64,000 bases of DNA from Acephala macrosclerotiorum (lineage: Eukaryota; Ascomycota; Leotiomycetes; Helotiales; Mollisiaceae): NCBI GenBank assembly GCA_014904845.1, contig MU119441.1, forward strand, positions 24,577 to 88,576, read 5' to 3'. Made by a program: the position numbers and the translations under genes. Below, piece after piece: positions 1 to 10,363 of this stretch (positions within the stretch are counted from its first letter, which is position 1; every line of letters begins with the position of its first letter). Under the pieces are notes generated by a model. It searched no databases, was not told where the DNA came from, and was given only the letters and a program-made list of their open reading frames with translations.

Positions 1-1
1 G

Positions 2-2162
2 CTGCACTACGATGTGAAGGACATTATAACATTGGTTCAAAAGCTACATTCATCGGAGGAGCAGCTGCAGACAAGGTGGATGAATGCTGTGATAGGGCGG
101 ATATTCCTCGCATTGTACAAAACATCGGAAGTCGAGGATTTCATAAGAGCCAAGATTACGAAGAAGATCTCGAGAGTAAAGACGCCTTCTTTCCTGTCCA
201 AGATTTCGTTAAGGAATGTTGATATGGGAGAAGCCGCTCCAGTCTTCACCAATCCGAGGCTCAAAGACTTGACAGTGGATGGAGAATTGGTCGTAGAGGC
301 GGACATGCGATACTCGGGGAATTTCCGACTCGAGGTCGCAACAACAGCTCGTATAGAGCTTGGCTCACGATTCAAAGCCAGGGAGGTCAATCTTCTCCTA
401 GCCGTGGTCTTGAAGAGGATTGAAGGCCACGTTATGATTCGCATCAAGCCGCCGCCGTCCAATCGGATCTGGTTCACTTTCTCGGCCATGCCAAAAATTG
501 ATATGACTATCGAACCAATCATTAGTGCAAGGCAGATCACTTATACTCTGATTCTACGCCAAATTGAAAATCGGATCAAGGAGGTTGTGGCAGAGAGTCT
601 TGTGTCTCCTAATTGGGATGATGTTCCGTTCTATAACACTGAGCATAAAGTATGGAGAGGAGGTACTTGGGCCGAGGGGACTTCGACACACCAACCTCTG
701 GATCCAGAGACTGCAGCCGCCCAAGACGGTGATGTTGATGAAGTGGGCCATCTAGAGGCGGAAAATGACGAGGCAATCCTGGATCTGCCGCCAGTTGAAA
801 AGAGCATAACGGCGCCGCTGATCGATCCAGCAATCCCCAGTACTGCTTATGCTCGCAAGGGGGCCAAATCTGCGATCAATCTCGCTCATTCGAAGTCCTC
901 TGCGTCATCCACAAGCGTAGAGACCCGATCATCTGCGCCGGAAAAGCCAAGAGCGTTGAGGTCAGGCTCTTTCGCGAGTGCATCTTCTCCTATTGTCAGT
1001 ACTGATGTCACACATGCGGACGCCTTCAAAAGCTCTACGCCACCAGAGCATAGTCATGCAATGGCTGCGATCTCAGCTCTATCCCAGACAGCCTCTCCTA
1101 TCTCAACTCCCATCGGTTCACCTTCGGTTCCCTCAAGGATTGAGAAACTTGGTAGCCTGTCATCAATATCGTCAAGAGAGTCAGCAAATTCGGAGGGAGA
1201 GAAGGATATACAAGGCGAACTGACGCCACAAGCTTCGCTGAACTATACGGATATCTTTTTGAATTCAGACCCAAGTTCTTATCTACCGAGTCCAGCAAGC
1301 ATGAGTAATGCCTCGCTCAAGCCCGAAGCCCCCTCGATCAGGTCTTTTGGGTCTCTTGGGCGTGATCCTCGTCGGGAAAACTCATCATCATCGTCTGGGA
1401 AATCTACGACTTCAGAGAACAAGCGTTTGTCTCTGGCAGCTGTTAGCAACGCAGCTGCGACAGCTAAAAAATGGGGATGGAACGCACTGCAGCGTCATGC
1501 AGAGCAGAAACCGGAAGGAGTGACAGAAGATGTGCCATCTCGGCCACTGGTAATGGGGCGTGGACAACCTCTTCCTCCCCCCGGCGTGCCGCTTCCCCGA
1601 CCTTCTAAAACAAATCCTATTGCTGTTCCCAAACGAAAGCCAATAGCTCCTCCGTCCTTACCTGCAAGGCGCAAGGACTCGGCTGATTTAAATAGCTCAA
1701 CAAGCCATTTGCCTCAACACATACCACCTCCTCTACCCAAGCGACGAAGCCGCGAGGAAGAGCTTGGCCAAGAGGAACCTGTAGATGATGGTTTGTTAGT
1801 GGTGGCAGCCCCTTCCGCTGATTCGGAACCTACAACTCCCATGAGCGAGCATACACCAAGTTATCTCCCACCTTGGGTCGACGACGTGGACGAGAATGAA
1901 GAAGAGATTGGTCCTACATCACGTCCAGTGCCTAAACCTAAGCCAGAGCCAATTCCTCCTCGCCTTCCAAAAAGACGGCCACCCCACCGCGTGATGTCTA
2001 CCAGTCCCGAAGAGGATAGCCACAAGTTACCTTCGGTACGACCCCCTACATGATGTTCCTTAGCTTACCGCATCGCTCGCTAACCATATCAAGTGGATGG
2101 CTGCTCAAGAGGAAGAAGCACGAGCAAAGAGTGCATTCGTCGACGAGGATAGCGGGCTGTGA
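2..2162 (+). CDS. NVJ2: NVJ2/TEX2-type SMP-domain lipid-transfer protein (5' truncated by window edge)
   Basis: The frame is open from the first bases of the window, so the N-terminus (in this family a membrane anchor and PH region) lies upstream. The first ~215 visible residues are a synaptotagmin-like, mitochondrial, lipid-binding (SMP) domain, with family wording such as RWMNAVIGRIFLALYKT and, later, ARQITYTLILRQIENRIKEV. After it comes a long low-complexity Ser/Pro tail with PPPLPKRR-like stretches. SMP proteins of the Nvj2 class move lipids at ER contact sites with vacuole or Golgi. Reading straight on gives a stop at 2051-2053. A better model splices 2036-2093 (GTACGA donor, GCTAAC branch, CAAG acceptor) and adds WMAAQEEEARAKSAFVDED before a stop at 2160-2162. 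Proposed parts: <2..2035 and 2094..2162. Family call firm, terminal exon probable. Confidence 0.85.
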
Positions 2163-2857
2163 TGGAACGTGCAAAACCACGGGATATGTATATGACTGCC
2201 ACGAGATTAGGGGTTATTCGGTTTTGAATGGTAGGAAATAAGTATATAACGGTAACAGGCATTGGGCTGGCGCTGGCTTTGGCGGCATCACGGTGTTACA
2301 GGGTGTCGGGCAGCATACAACTCGTAGAGGCGTACTTTGGAAATTGTACGTACGAGACCAGATTATGTATAGAATAAATGAGGATTGGAGTGATTCAATG
2401 ACTACCATATACCCTTTTGGGAGTCTTGTCTTCCTTTGGTGTTCATAATATATGACTCTGATGATAAAATTTCCGACTTCACTCACTACCCATTATCAAT
2501 GAGCTTCATGAAACTTTTTACTTGTTTCCAGGCGGTACCATTCACGCAGGAGTAGCTGGATGCACTCGTGACATCGAAATCAATTGTTACCCCGACTGGC
2601 ATGATCTCCTTCTCGCTTAACCAAAACTTTCCCTTCTTGGAGCATGGTTTCGCCCAGGCATTATTCTTGCAGCCTAACGCCCGCCACACACCCATTACGC
2701 AGCTTGCTCGCTAGTGTAAGAGACGAGGCCGACAAGACCAGGACGTCGAACCTCACAAGAACAGACCCACCCCTCTGCCACCTTTGTATCTACATTCCTT
2801 TCGCTTTTGATTTTTGCGCCTCTCTTTTCCCTGCATCTGCGGTGCGCATAGAACAGA
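2163..2857. other. NVJ2-SLA2 intergenic region
   Basis: This spacer holds the NVJ2 3' region and the SLA2 promoter. A minus-strand ORF (2695 to 2486, 69 codons) faces away from SLA2 but has no recognisable product. The last ~100 bases before the SLA2 start are pyrimidine-rich, as expected for a fungal core promoter and 5' leader. Confidence 0.5.
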
Positions 2858-5800
2858 ATGGCTCTCTCATATGCGCCCGGCAGGCATATCGACCACACCA
2901 AGTGTGTTCTCAAGCTCTTCCCAAGCTCATGCCCGCCTCCTGTTGCTTTCCAGCTGCTAATTACCGCCTCCTAGGTCCGAAGCTGAACTCGCGATTAATA
3001 TTCGAAAAGCGACGAGTATCGAAGAGACTGCCCCAAAGCGCAAGCATGTTCGGAGCTGTATTGTCTATACATGGGACCACAAGTCCTCGGGGGCCTTCTG
3101 GGCCGGAATGAAAGTGTGAGCAAACCCCCTCACCGGTGCATCTGTCATGAAAGCCGGCATCTCCATACAACCAGCTTGCCCGACTCCAAGACTCCGGCGA
3201 AGAGGCAGCGCCCTGATGCCCGGATGAGACCATAGCTGACATTGAGATGAACGATACAGACAACCCATTCTTGCCGATGAGGTCCAAACTTTCAAGGCTC
3301 TGATCACGGTCCATAAGGTGCTCCAAGAAGGACATCCATCGACTCTGCGAGAAGCAATGGCGAATCAGAACTGGATTGATAGTCTGAACAGGGGAATGGC
3401 TGGTGAAGGACTGCGGGGGTACGGACCATTGATCAAGGAATATGTGAATTTCTTATTGGCAAAACTATCCTTTCACGCCCAGCATCCAGACTTCAATGGC
3501 ACCTTCGAATACGAGGAATACATTAGCTTGAAAGGAATTAATGATCCCAACGAAGGCTACGAGACCATTTCCGATTTGATGGCGTTGCAGGACAGGATAG
3601 AGCAGTTCCAGAAGTTAATCTTCTCCCATTTCCGCAGCGGGGGCAATAATGAATGCAGAATATCGGCGTTGGTGCCATTGGTACAGGAAAGCTATGGCAT
3701 CTACAAGTTCATTACGAGCATGTTACGTGCTATGCATACAAGTAGGTCACTACTTTGGGTCTAGTAATGTTCCCTCTAACAGCTGACAGCAACTGGTGAC
3801 GACGATGCCTTGGAACCCCTGAGAGGACGCTACGACGCTCAGCACTATCGTCTTGTGAAGTTCTACTACGAGTGCTCCAATCTCCGATACCTAACAAGCT
3901 TAATTACGGTCCCAAAACTCCCACAAGAACCACCAAACCTCCTCTCAGAAGATGATGCTGCTCCCCGTCTGCCAGAACGTCCGAAGCAAGAGATTGAGAG
4001 ACAGATCACCCCTCCTCCAGCTCCGAAACCAGAAGAGCCAGATGATATCAGCGAATTCTGGAAGAATGAACAAGCTCGTCAGAACAGAGAATATGAGGAG
4101 CAACAGCGAGTACTAGAAGAGCGACAGGCGCAACAGCTTTATGCTCAGCAGCAAGCAGCCCTTCAAGCACAACGTGACTTTGAGGAGCAGCAGCGACAAT
4201 TGGCTGAGCAACAGCGGAGGGAGCAAGAGGCTCTGTTGGCTCAGCAATTCCAGCAACAAACCCAGGGACGTATGGCACAGTTGGAGCAGGAAAACTTTGA
4301 TGCGAGAGCACAGTATGCTCGGGATCAGTTGATGCTCCAGCAGTATGACCAGAAGATCAAAGCGCTGGAGGGTGAACTTGCTCAGCTACAGAATAGCTAT
4401 GGTCAACAGATTGGCAGCAAGGACGATCAAATTCGAGCTCTTCAAGAACAAGTCAACACCTGGCGGACAAAATACGAAGCTCTAGCAAAATTGTACTCCC
4501 AACTGCGTCACGAGCATTTGGATCTCTTGCAAAAGTTCAAGAGTGTCCAGCTGAAGGCTGCCTCTGCTCAAGAAGCCATCGACAAACGAGAAAAGCTCGA
4601 GAGGGAGATCAAGACCAAAAACCTTGAGCTAGCCGACATGATACGAGAAAGAGACAGGGCTTTGCACGAGAAAGATCGTCTCACCGGTGGCAACCGAGAA
4701 GAAGTCGAGAAGCTCAAAAGAGAATTGAGAATGGCTCTCGATAGAGCTGACAGCCTGGAGAGAAGTAAAGGCAATGAGCTCTCCTCCATGCTTTCAAAAT
4801 ACAACCGCGAGATGGCAGATCTAGAGGAAGCTTTGCGGAAGAAATCGCGTGCCCTGGAGGATGTGCATGCAAAGTACAGCGAAGGTGGCTCGGATGCTGA
4901 GCGTTTGTTGAGAGAGAAGGAGGATGAACTCGAGGTCTACAAACAAAGTTTGGATGACACACTTATAAAGCTCAACGAACTGGAATTGTCGAAAGGTGCG
5001 ACAGACCAGGCTTTGGACGGCGAGATTGACGCTATGCTGTTGTCAAATATTGGCAAGATCAACGACATTATCGATTCCGTCCTCCAGAGCGGTGTTCAGC
5101 GAGTTGATGATGCACTCTACGAGCTCGACTCCTCCATGCAAGCTGGTAATCAGAATGCTACTCCATCATATGTCCTCTCACAGATTGAGAAGGCTTCTTC
5201 CAGCGCAATGGAATTCGCAACTTCCTTCAACAACTTCATTGCGGACGGACCAAACAGTAGCCATGCGGAGATTATACGCACAATCAATGTCTTCGCCAGC
5301 TCAATTGCAGACGTCCTGAGCAATACCAAGGGTCTCACAAGACTGGCGACCGATGATAAGAAGGCAGATCAGCTCGTGAATGGTGCACGGCAGTCGGCGC
5401 TGTCAACTGTCAAGTTCTTTCGAGGTCTACAAAGCTTCAGACTTGATGGCATGGATCCTATGCAGAAGACGGATGTTGTTATCAATAGCAACAACGAGGT
5501 CTTGATGAATTTGCAAAAACTTAGCAAGCTTGCCGACTCCTTCGCTCCCAACAGTGGGAAGTTAGCTGCCAACAAGGGTGATCTGGGCGATCTTGTTGAC
5601 AACGAGCTGAATAAGGCTGCTGATGCGATCAACGCTGCCGCTGAAAGGCTTGCCAAGCTCAAGTCAAAGCCCAAGGACGGCTACTCGACATACGAGCTCC
5701 GCATCCACGATTCCATCCTTGACGCTGCTATTGCTGTGACCAACGCCATTGCCAGATTGATCAAAGCAGCAACGGTGACTCAGCAAGAGATTGTTCAGGC

Positions 5801-6335
5801 TGGCAAGGGCACGTCGTCCAAGAGCAATTTCTACAAGAAGAACAATCGCTGGACCGAGGGTCTCATCTCTGCAGCTAAAGCCGTGGCATCTTCGACCAAT
5901 ACTCTGATTGAGACTGCAGATGGAGTACTTTCTGGCCGAAACAGTCCCGAACAGCTAATCGTGGCCTCAAATGACGTTGCCGCTTCGACGGCACAGCTCG
6001 TGGCCGCCAGTAGAGTCAAGGCTGGCTTCATGAGCAAGAGTCAAGAGTCATTGGAGCAAGCAAGCAAGGCTGTAGGTGCCGCATGCAGAGCGTTGGTCAG
6101 GCAGGTTCAGAGCATGATCAAGGACCGGGACTCCGAGGAAGATAAAGTTGACTACGCAAAACTGGGTGCCCATGAGTTCAAGGTCAGGGAGATGGAACAA
6201 CAGGTCGGTCAAGCCCTTTCAAGAGTTGAATCTTCTAATATATTTGTACAGGTCGAGATTCTCCAGCTGGAGAACAATCTGGCAGCCGCGAGACAGAGAT
6301 TGGGCGAGATGAGGAAGGTGTCGTATCAAGAGTAA
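2858..6335 (+). CDS. SLA2: SLA2/End4 endocytic adaptor (ANTH, coiled coil, I/LWEQ actin-binding)
   Basis: Homologue of yeast Sla2/End4 and animal Hip1R, which links clathrin and PIP2-rich membrane to cortical actin during endocytosis. Exons 2858-2901, 2975-3115, 3260-3741, 3790-6203 and 6252-6335 give 1054 residues, the normal size. The N-terminus is an ANTH domain (IRKATSIEETAPKRKHVRSC, YTWDHKSSGAFWAGMK). It is followed by a Pro-rich linker, a Gln/Glu-rich coiled coil (about residues 310-620) and a C-terminal talin-like I/LWEQ domain. The start MALSYAPGRH was chosen because exon 1 splices in phase to the conserved SEAELAINIRKAT. The last intron (6204-6251) is 48 nt, in frame and without a stop. 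Removing it restores the expected MEQQVEILQLE, although its donor GTCGGT is weak. SLA2 is the standard MAT-locus flank in Pezizomycotina. Confidence 0.95.
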
Positions 6336-7531
6336 ATAGTGGAGGTCAGTAAGCTAGTTCGTGCAACATCACAAGATAGAGGGATTTTGGAGATTGAAGA
6401 TCGCGACCTATCGCTTGTCTTCGCCGCAAATGTACGTGCAACTCAACGCACTTGAAACAGGAAAGCAACGCAATATTTTCATACTCTAAACGCCATTCCC
6501 ATATAACATCTCCTTATCTCCCTTGCTCCAACTCCATCGCTATAATTCTTAATTAACCAAACAAAACCATCCATTGTGTGTGCTTGAAAATCGCTAGAGG
6601 AAGGAAATAATGTAAATTATTAATATAATTTAATCACTTGAAATAAAGAATGTACGTACCGAGAAAGAGGCCATATCCTTTATCGAGTTGTATAACCACC
6701 CCAGTACACCCAAAAGAAGAACATGGCGACGATAGCGACGATGCGGATAGTGAAGATGTAAAGAATGGGGCAATAGTAGTGGCGGCGATTGGCTTCGGCA
6801 AGTTGAATGCGAAGTTGGCCTTCGACGTCAAAGGCTTGAGGTGGCATGGTGTGAAGAAGGGTATCGATTTAAATACTTGTTTTGTTCACTACTTCGTATG
6901 GTGGAGGCTGATCAATTGAAGGGTCGAATTTGCGATGGGAGTTCAAGTGGGCGTCCTCGAGGTCCTCAAATGCACTCGAGCACAGACCGTTGCGCATGCC
7001 ACCGTTCCTCATTGGGCGTGGTTCTGAAGCGTTGTTCTTCCGATGATCTGATAACATTATGACTGAGGATTCAGCAAGCCACCAAGTGCTTTGCTTTAAT
7101 GAGGCCGTTGTGATCACAACTGTTACTATTTTAGAATGAAGACAATGAGAGCTACGCGATTTGATAACTATCCAGAACACTTGGTCAAAGCGTTTTATTA
7201 ATTACAGCGTAACTGTATTAGGGTTCGGGCATCCTATGTCGGCCGCTAGTTCCCACCTTTGAGGATATGCCGAAATTCAAACAAACCTCGTTCCGGTTTG
7301 TCAACGAAGTGAGATGGCAGCAATTTATGTTTCCAATGTCACAGAATGTGACATTGTGACATTAGGACAACATATACTATCACAATCTTCAATAATAAAC
7401 CCATCACAACTCATCCAATTCACTTCCTCGTCAACCCCCATTCCTTCGTACCTGTTCGAAATCCGACATTCATGATCATGGAAACTCCTTATCACAGCTT
7501 CACACAAGCGTAGTAATATTGCCCTGCAAGC
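6336..7531. other. SLA2 to MAT1-1-1 spacer
   Basis: Apart from the small minus-strand ORF at 6680-6847 I see no gene here. SLA2 and MAT1-1-1 converge on this spacer, so both 3' ends should lie in it. The 6440-6660 part is A/T-rich, typical of a 3' UTR and terminator. A plus-strand ORF at 6650-6919 overlaps the small minus-strand ORF and looks like its shadow. Confidence 0.5.
6680..6847 (-). CDS. Small single-pass membrane protein, unknown (55 aa)
   Basis: An intact ATG-to-TAA reading frame of 55 codons on the minus strand. The first ~24 residues are polar (MPPQAFDVEGQLRIQLAEAN). They are followed by one clear transmembrane segment at about residues 26-50 (ILYIFTIRIVAIVAMFFFWV) and a short Gly/Tyr tail. 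Codons are C-ending and look like those of the neighbouring genes, and the bases before the ATG are pyrimidine-rich. I do not recognise a family. It lies tail-to-tail with SLA2 and upstream of nothing else, so it could be an independent gene at the MAT-locus border. A chance ORF cannot be excluded at this length. Confidence 0.45.
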   Translation of the reverse strand: MPPQAFDVEGQLRIQLAEANRRHYYCPILYIFTIRIVAIVAMFFFWVYWGGYTTR

Positions 7532-8425
7532 CTACGGAAGCTTGGCACCTTCACCAGCTTGACCCCACTCTGCTCCCGATGCGAGAAAGAGCTCAAAATC
7601 AGCGCTGCCCTCTGCCGGATGGTAAACTTCGGACATGCTACCAGTCCATTGGAGAGGTGAGATGTCGACTTTTTGGTCTCGAGATATCAAGGAGGATCCA
7701 GTCACCAAGTTCGGCTTGGTTATTGGGGCGGCAGGGCAAGTAGTGACCAGCTTCGCCGACACCGATGCAGGTTGAGAGAGTGTTGGCCCAGAAACAAATA
7801 GGCCTTGTCCAGACATCGATGCTTTCAGCAAACCACGATTGCCGTTCTCCACATGGCCTTTTCTCAGGTGCGTGATAGATATTCTAGAGACATAACCCAG
7901 GCTTGCACAGAACTCGACTATGTCGTCAACAGTCATCGTGGAGTAAAGAATGCTACGCCCGAATGTTGCAAATACCGGTTCCACTGTCTGTTGCCACGTA
8001 AGGGCGCCATCTGTCGAGACTTGGCAGGTCCAATTGAGCTGATTCAAATACCTCTCGTCATCCACAATTCCAATCTTAGGACAAACGATGGAGAGAAATT
8101 TATCTAGTGGTGCATTATGTTTCCCGACTTCATCTCGGATTTTACTGTAAGCCGCAGCGATGACAGCCCATTTTGCTTTGAACGGATCACGTTGCCACAG
8201 AACCGTGAGGTATCGGGAGGCTTCTTTTTGTTGCAAATTCGGGAACATTCGTTTGTAGTAAACTGCTATTCAGTTAGTACAAGTATGGTCGCGATTATTA
8301 TACTCACCCCTAAAAGCCATCCAAGAATTCAAGGCCTTTTTAGCAGCTCTGTGTTGTCCATGTGTGTTTGGATTATGGTAATTGATGTGCCCCTTAGGCA
8401 TTGAAGGTGTAAAGGAAGGCATCAT
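7532..8425 (-). CDS. MAT1-1-1: Mating-type protein MAT1-1-1 (alpha-box transcription factor)
   Basis: The defining gene of a MAT1-1 mating type, an alpha-box DNA-binding protein that activates pheromone, receptor and fertilisation genes. Exons 8425-8308 and 8262-7532 give 282 residues. The 45-nt intron (GTGAGT donor, TACTAACTG branch, CAG acceptor) falls inside the alpha box. The box spans about residues 29-117: KKALNSWMAFR, then YLTVLWQRDPFKAKW, AAAYSKIRDEVGK, NAPLDKFLSIVCP and GIVDDERYLNQLNW. These are the canonical blocks of the family, and no frame damage is visible. The C-terminal half is poorly conserved, as usual. The protein is shorter than many MAT1-1-1 proteins (300-400 aa), so a missed 3' exon is possible. 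Two in-frame ATGs stand in tandem at the start; the first is used here. It is transcribed away from the HMG-box gene and towards SLA2. Confidence 0.95.
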
Positions 8426-9540
8426 GGTGAGAGAACTTTCACAAGATTCAAAAGAGCAGTGAGATTGCAGCGAAAGTGTTTAACTTAGCAGAAAGCTACT
8501 CCAGTTTCTACACAATTGGGGTGAGACTTCTTTGTGGGTAAAGATTCGAAAAAGTGACAGGTGATACGCCCCAAACTTGATTCACAAAGAAGAAAGAGCA
8601 ACCCCCAAACAACTCTAGTACCATTCCGGAACCGGCGCACCAGATGTTCGTGGCATTGGAATGCGGATGTTTGATCGAAAGATTGGAACCTCCAGCCATG
8701 TGCAGGGCACTAACTTGACAAGCATTTCCAGTGTTAGCGAATGTTCTCTCATAAGCTAATGGGATCGTTGAAAATGTGTACTGTATCTGCTTCTTTCTCT
8801 CTCATGCACTGACTGAAATTTCACCTAGTCTCGGGGGTTTTCTGCACGGTTCGCAATCCGGCGCTTGGCAGTCTGAAACTTTATTTCCACGACTTCCTCC
8901 ACTCTGGCCTGCTTTCAGAACGTTCTGCAACTAGTAGTTAATGTCCTACAGTTACTCCATGTTATTGATACATATCATCGTGTGAGGCAGTGGGGCGATA
9001 TTTTTCCAGCAGAAACTCAAAATTGTTGCACGCGGCTGAACTTAACCTGTACTCAAATCAGCAGGTATTCATTCGCGTTTCCCTGTATGTTCTTGCAATA
9101 GGCAATGCAATCACCGGCATACTGGTACGATGATTTTCTTTAGATGGAATGCATTCAATCGTTGGCTTTGGTTGTTCTGTCTCTGGATTGCTTTGCTAGT
9201 AAACAGACATGTCGTTTGAAATGCAGTCGCCCCATCGATGCCCGTCTTGAATCTCGCACTGGCGTCTTTCTGACAATATGGCAGGGAAACAAATATTTAT
9301 AAACCGTTATGGTGTATCAGAGCGACTTTCTAACATCGGAATAGCTTATTTGATGGGTTGGATCCATCCGAAGTCTGAACTTCGCACGCTCCTGATCCGC
9401 TCTCCTGCCCGAGGTACTGTTGTGCCTACACCCAGAGACTTCGATCACATGGCCGATTCCCATCACAGTACAAGCATCCTCAAAATTAGCACATCGGTAC
9501 TTGTTCCTCGGTGCTACTCTCGTCTTCAAATGTCAGCGGA
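8426..9540. other. MAT1-1-1 upstream region
   Basis: This is the promoter and 5' leader side of MAT1-1-1. A 63-codon minus-strand ORF (8699-8508) with an ATG ends about 80 bases before the MAT1-1-1 start, so it could be an upstream ORF if the leader is long. At 9278-9607 a 109-codon plus-strand ORF and a minus-strand open frame (9529-9317) overlap. Neither has recognisable domains, and they cannot both be genes. Confidence 0.35.
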
Positions 9541-9986
9541 TCACAATATGACGGCCTCGACACCTGTAGGAGTCTGCTCCATCTCATCAAGACCCTCGGT
9601 GGCATAAGCTTTACTCCGTATAGGAGTAGCTCGGAAAGGTATTTGGATGCCTCTATATAAGGTGAATTCAGCGCAATCTACTGCTAATTTACCCCGACCG
9701 ATTGCAACGCTGCACTGGCCTTGCAAAGGATGCCCTACAACTAAACCTAACTGCGGGCAAGTGCTGTATAGAAACACTTGTAGTCTGTTAAACGCTTGTT
9801 CGTTGGGACCATGGAATTTGGAGACAGTCCTTGAAGTAATGGAAACGTGATTCAATGTTTGTGTAAGAAGTAATGCACCTGCTGGATGGCCATATCCCTT
9901 ATGATAGATGTATTTGCACTTTCATGTGAGATCTTACAACTCTGCAACATATGAGAGTAGTGCTTTACAACTTGTATGGCGAGCAT
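9541..9986 (-). CDS. Possible additional MAT-locus gene, product unknown
   Basis: A minus-strand frame ending at 9541 is open for about 130 codons but has no ATG of its own. An ATG at 9986 (reading MLAIQVVKHYSHMLQS) followed by an excellent GTAAGA donor joins it in phase at either of two adjacent CAG acceptors near 9890. The model gives about 128 residues, including TVSKFHGPNEQAFNRLQVF, CPQLGLVVGHPLQGQCSVAI and GIQIPFRATPIRSKAYATEG. I do not recognise the product. Its place between the alpha-box and HMG-box genes is where accessory MAT genes (MAT1-1-2, -4, -5 and similar) sit in other fungi, but no such identity can be shown. No good branch point is visible in the proposed intron. It could also be a leader or non-coding remnant. 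Confidence 0.35.
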
Positions 9987-10144
9987 GAACCGACTTGAAA
10001 TTGTTTTGCTATTCAATTTCCCACATTAGCCGAGAGAGACGAGGTTTGAGAACTTCCGGCTGTCACTTGAAGCAATCTGAGATTGTGCAATTCACTTTCA
10101 ATCTCGGCCGCCTCGCTTGAAAATTTTGGCGCTACCTCCCACAG

Positions 10145-10151
10145 TATAAAA
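10145..10151 (+). promoter_or_regulatory. TATA-like box of the HMG-box MAT gene
   Basis: A TATAAAA element stands about 215 bases before the HMG gene ATG. It is followed by a leader rich in CAACA and AATCGCAACA repeats (10195-10255) and a pyrimidine tract. The spacing fits a core promoter with a 5' UTR of roughly 150-190 nt. Confidence 0.4.
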
Positions 10152-10363
10152 CCCTCTCCTCAAGCAAATTTATTTCCTGAGATCAACGTGGAACAACAAC
10201 TCTCAATCGCAATAACTTCAATTGCAACAACATCAATCGCAACATCATAATCGCTGCTTCGAAAGCACTTTCCCAGCGCAAGAATTCACTTGTCAATTAC
10301 CTCTCCCCCCTTCAATCACCTTTCGCTCCCATATCAAATTCCACCCCCCGCAAAACAATCACC

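Noticed and set aside
2214..2695. Two minus-strand ORFs (90 and 69 codons) between NVJ2 and SLA2
   Set aside because: No domain, no joining splice signals of quality, and one begins so close to the SLA2 promoter that a leader or chance frame is more likely.
9278..9607. 109-codon plus-strand ORF in the MAT locus
   Set aside because: It overlaps open frames on the other strand, has no recognisable motif and no supporting promoter beyond an A/T-rich stretch.
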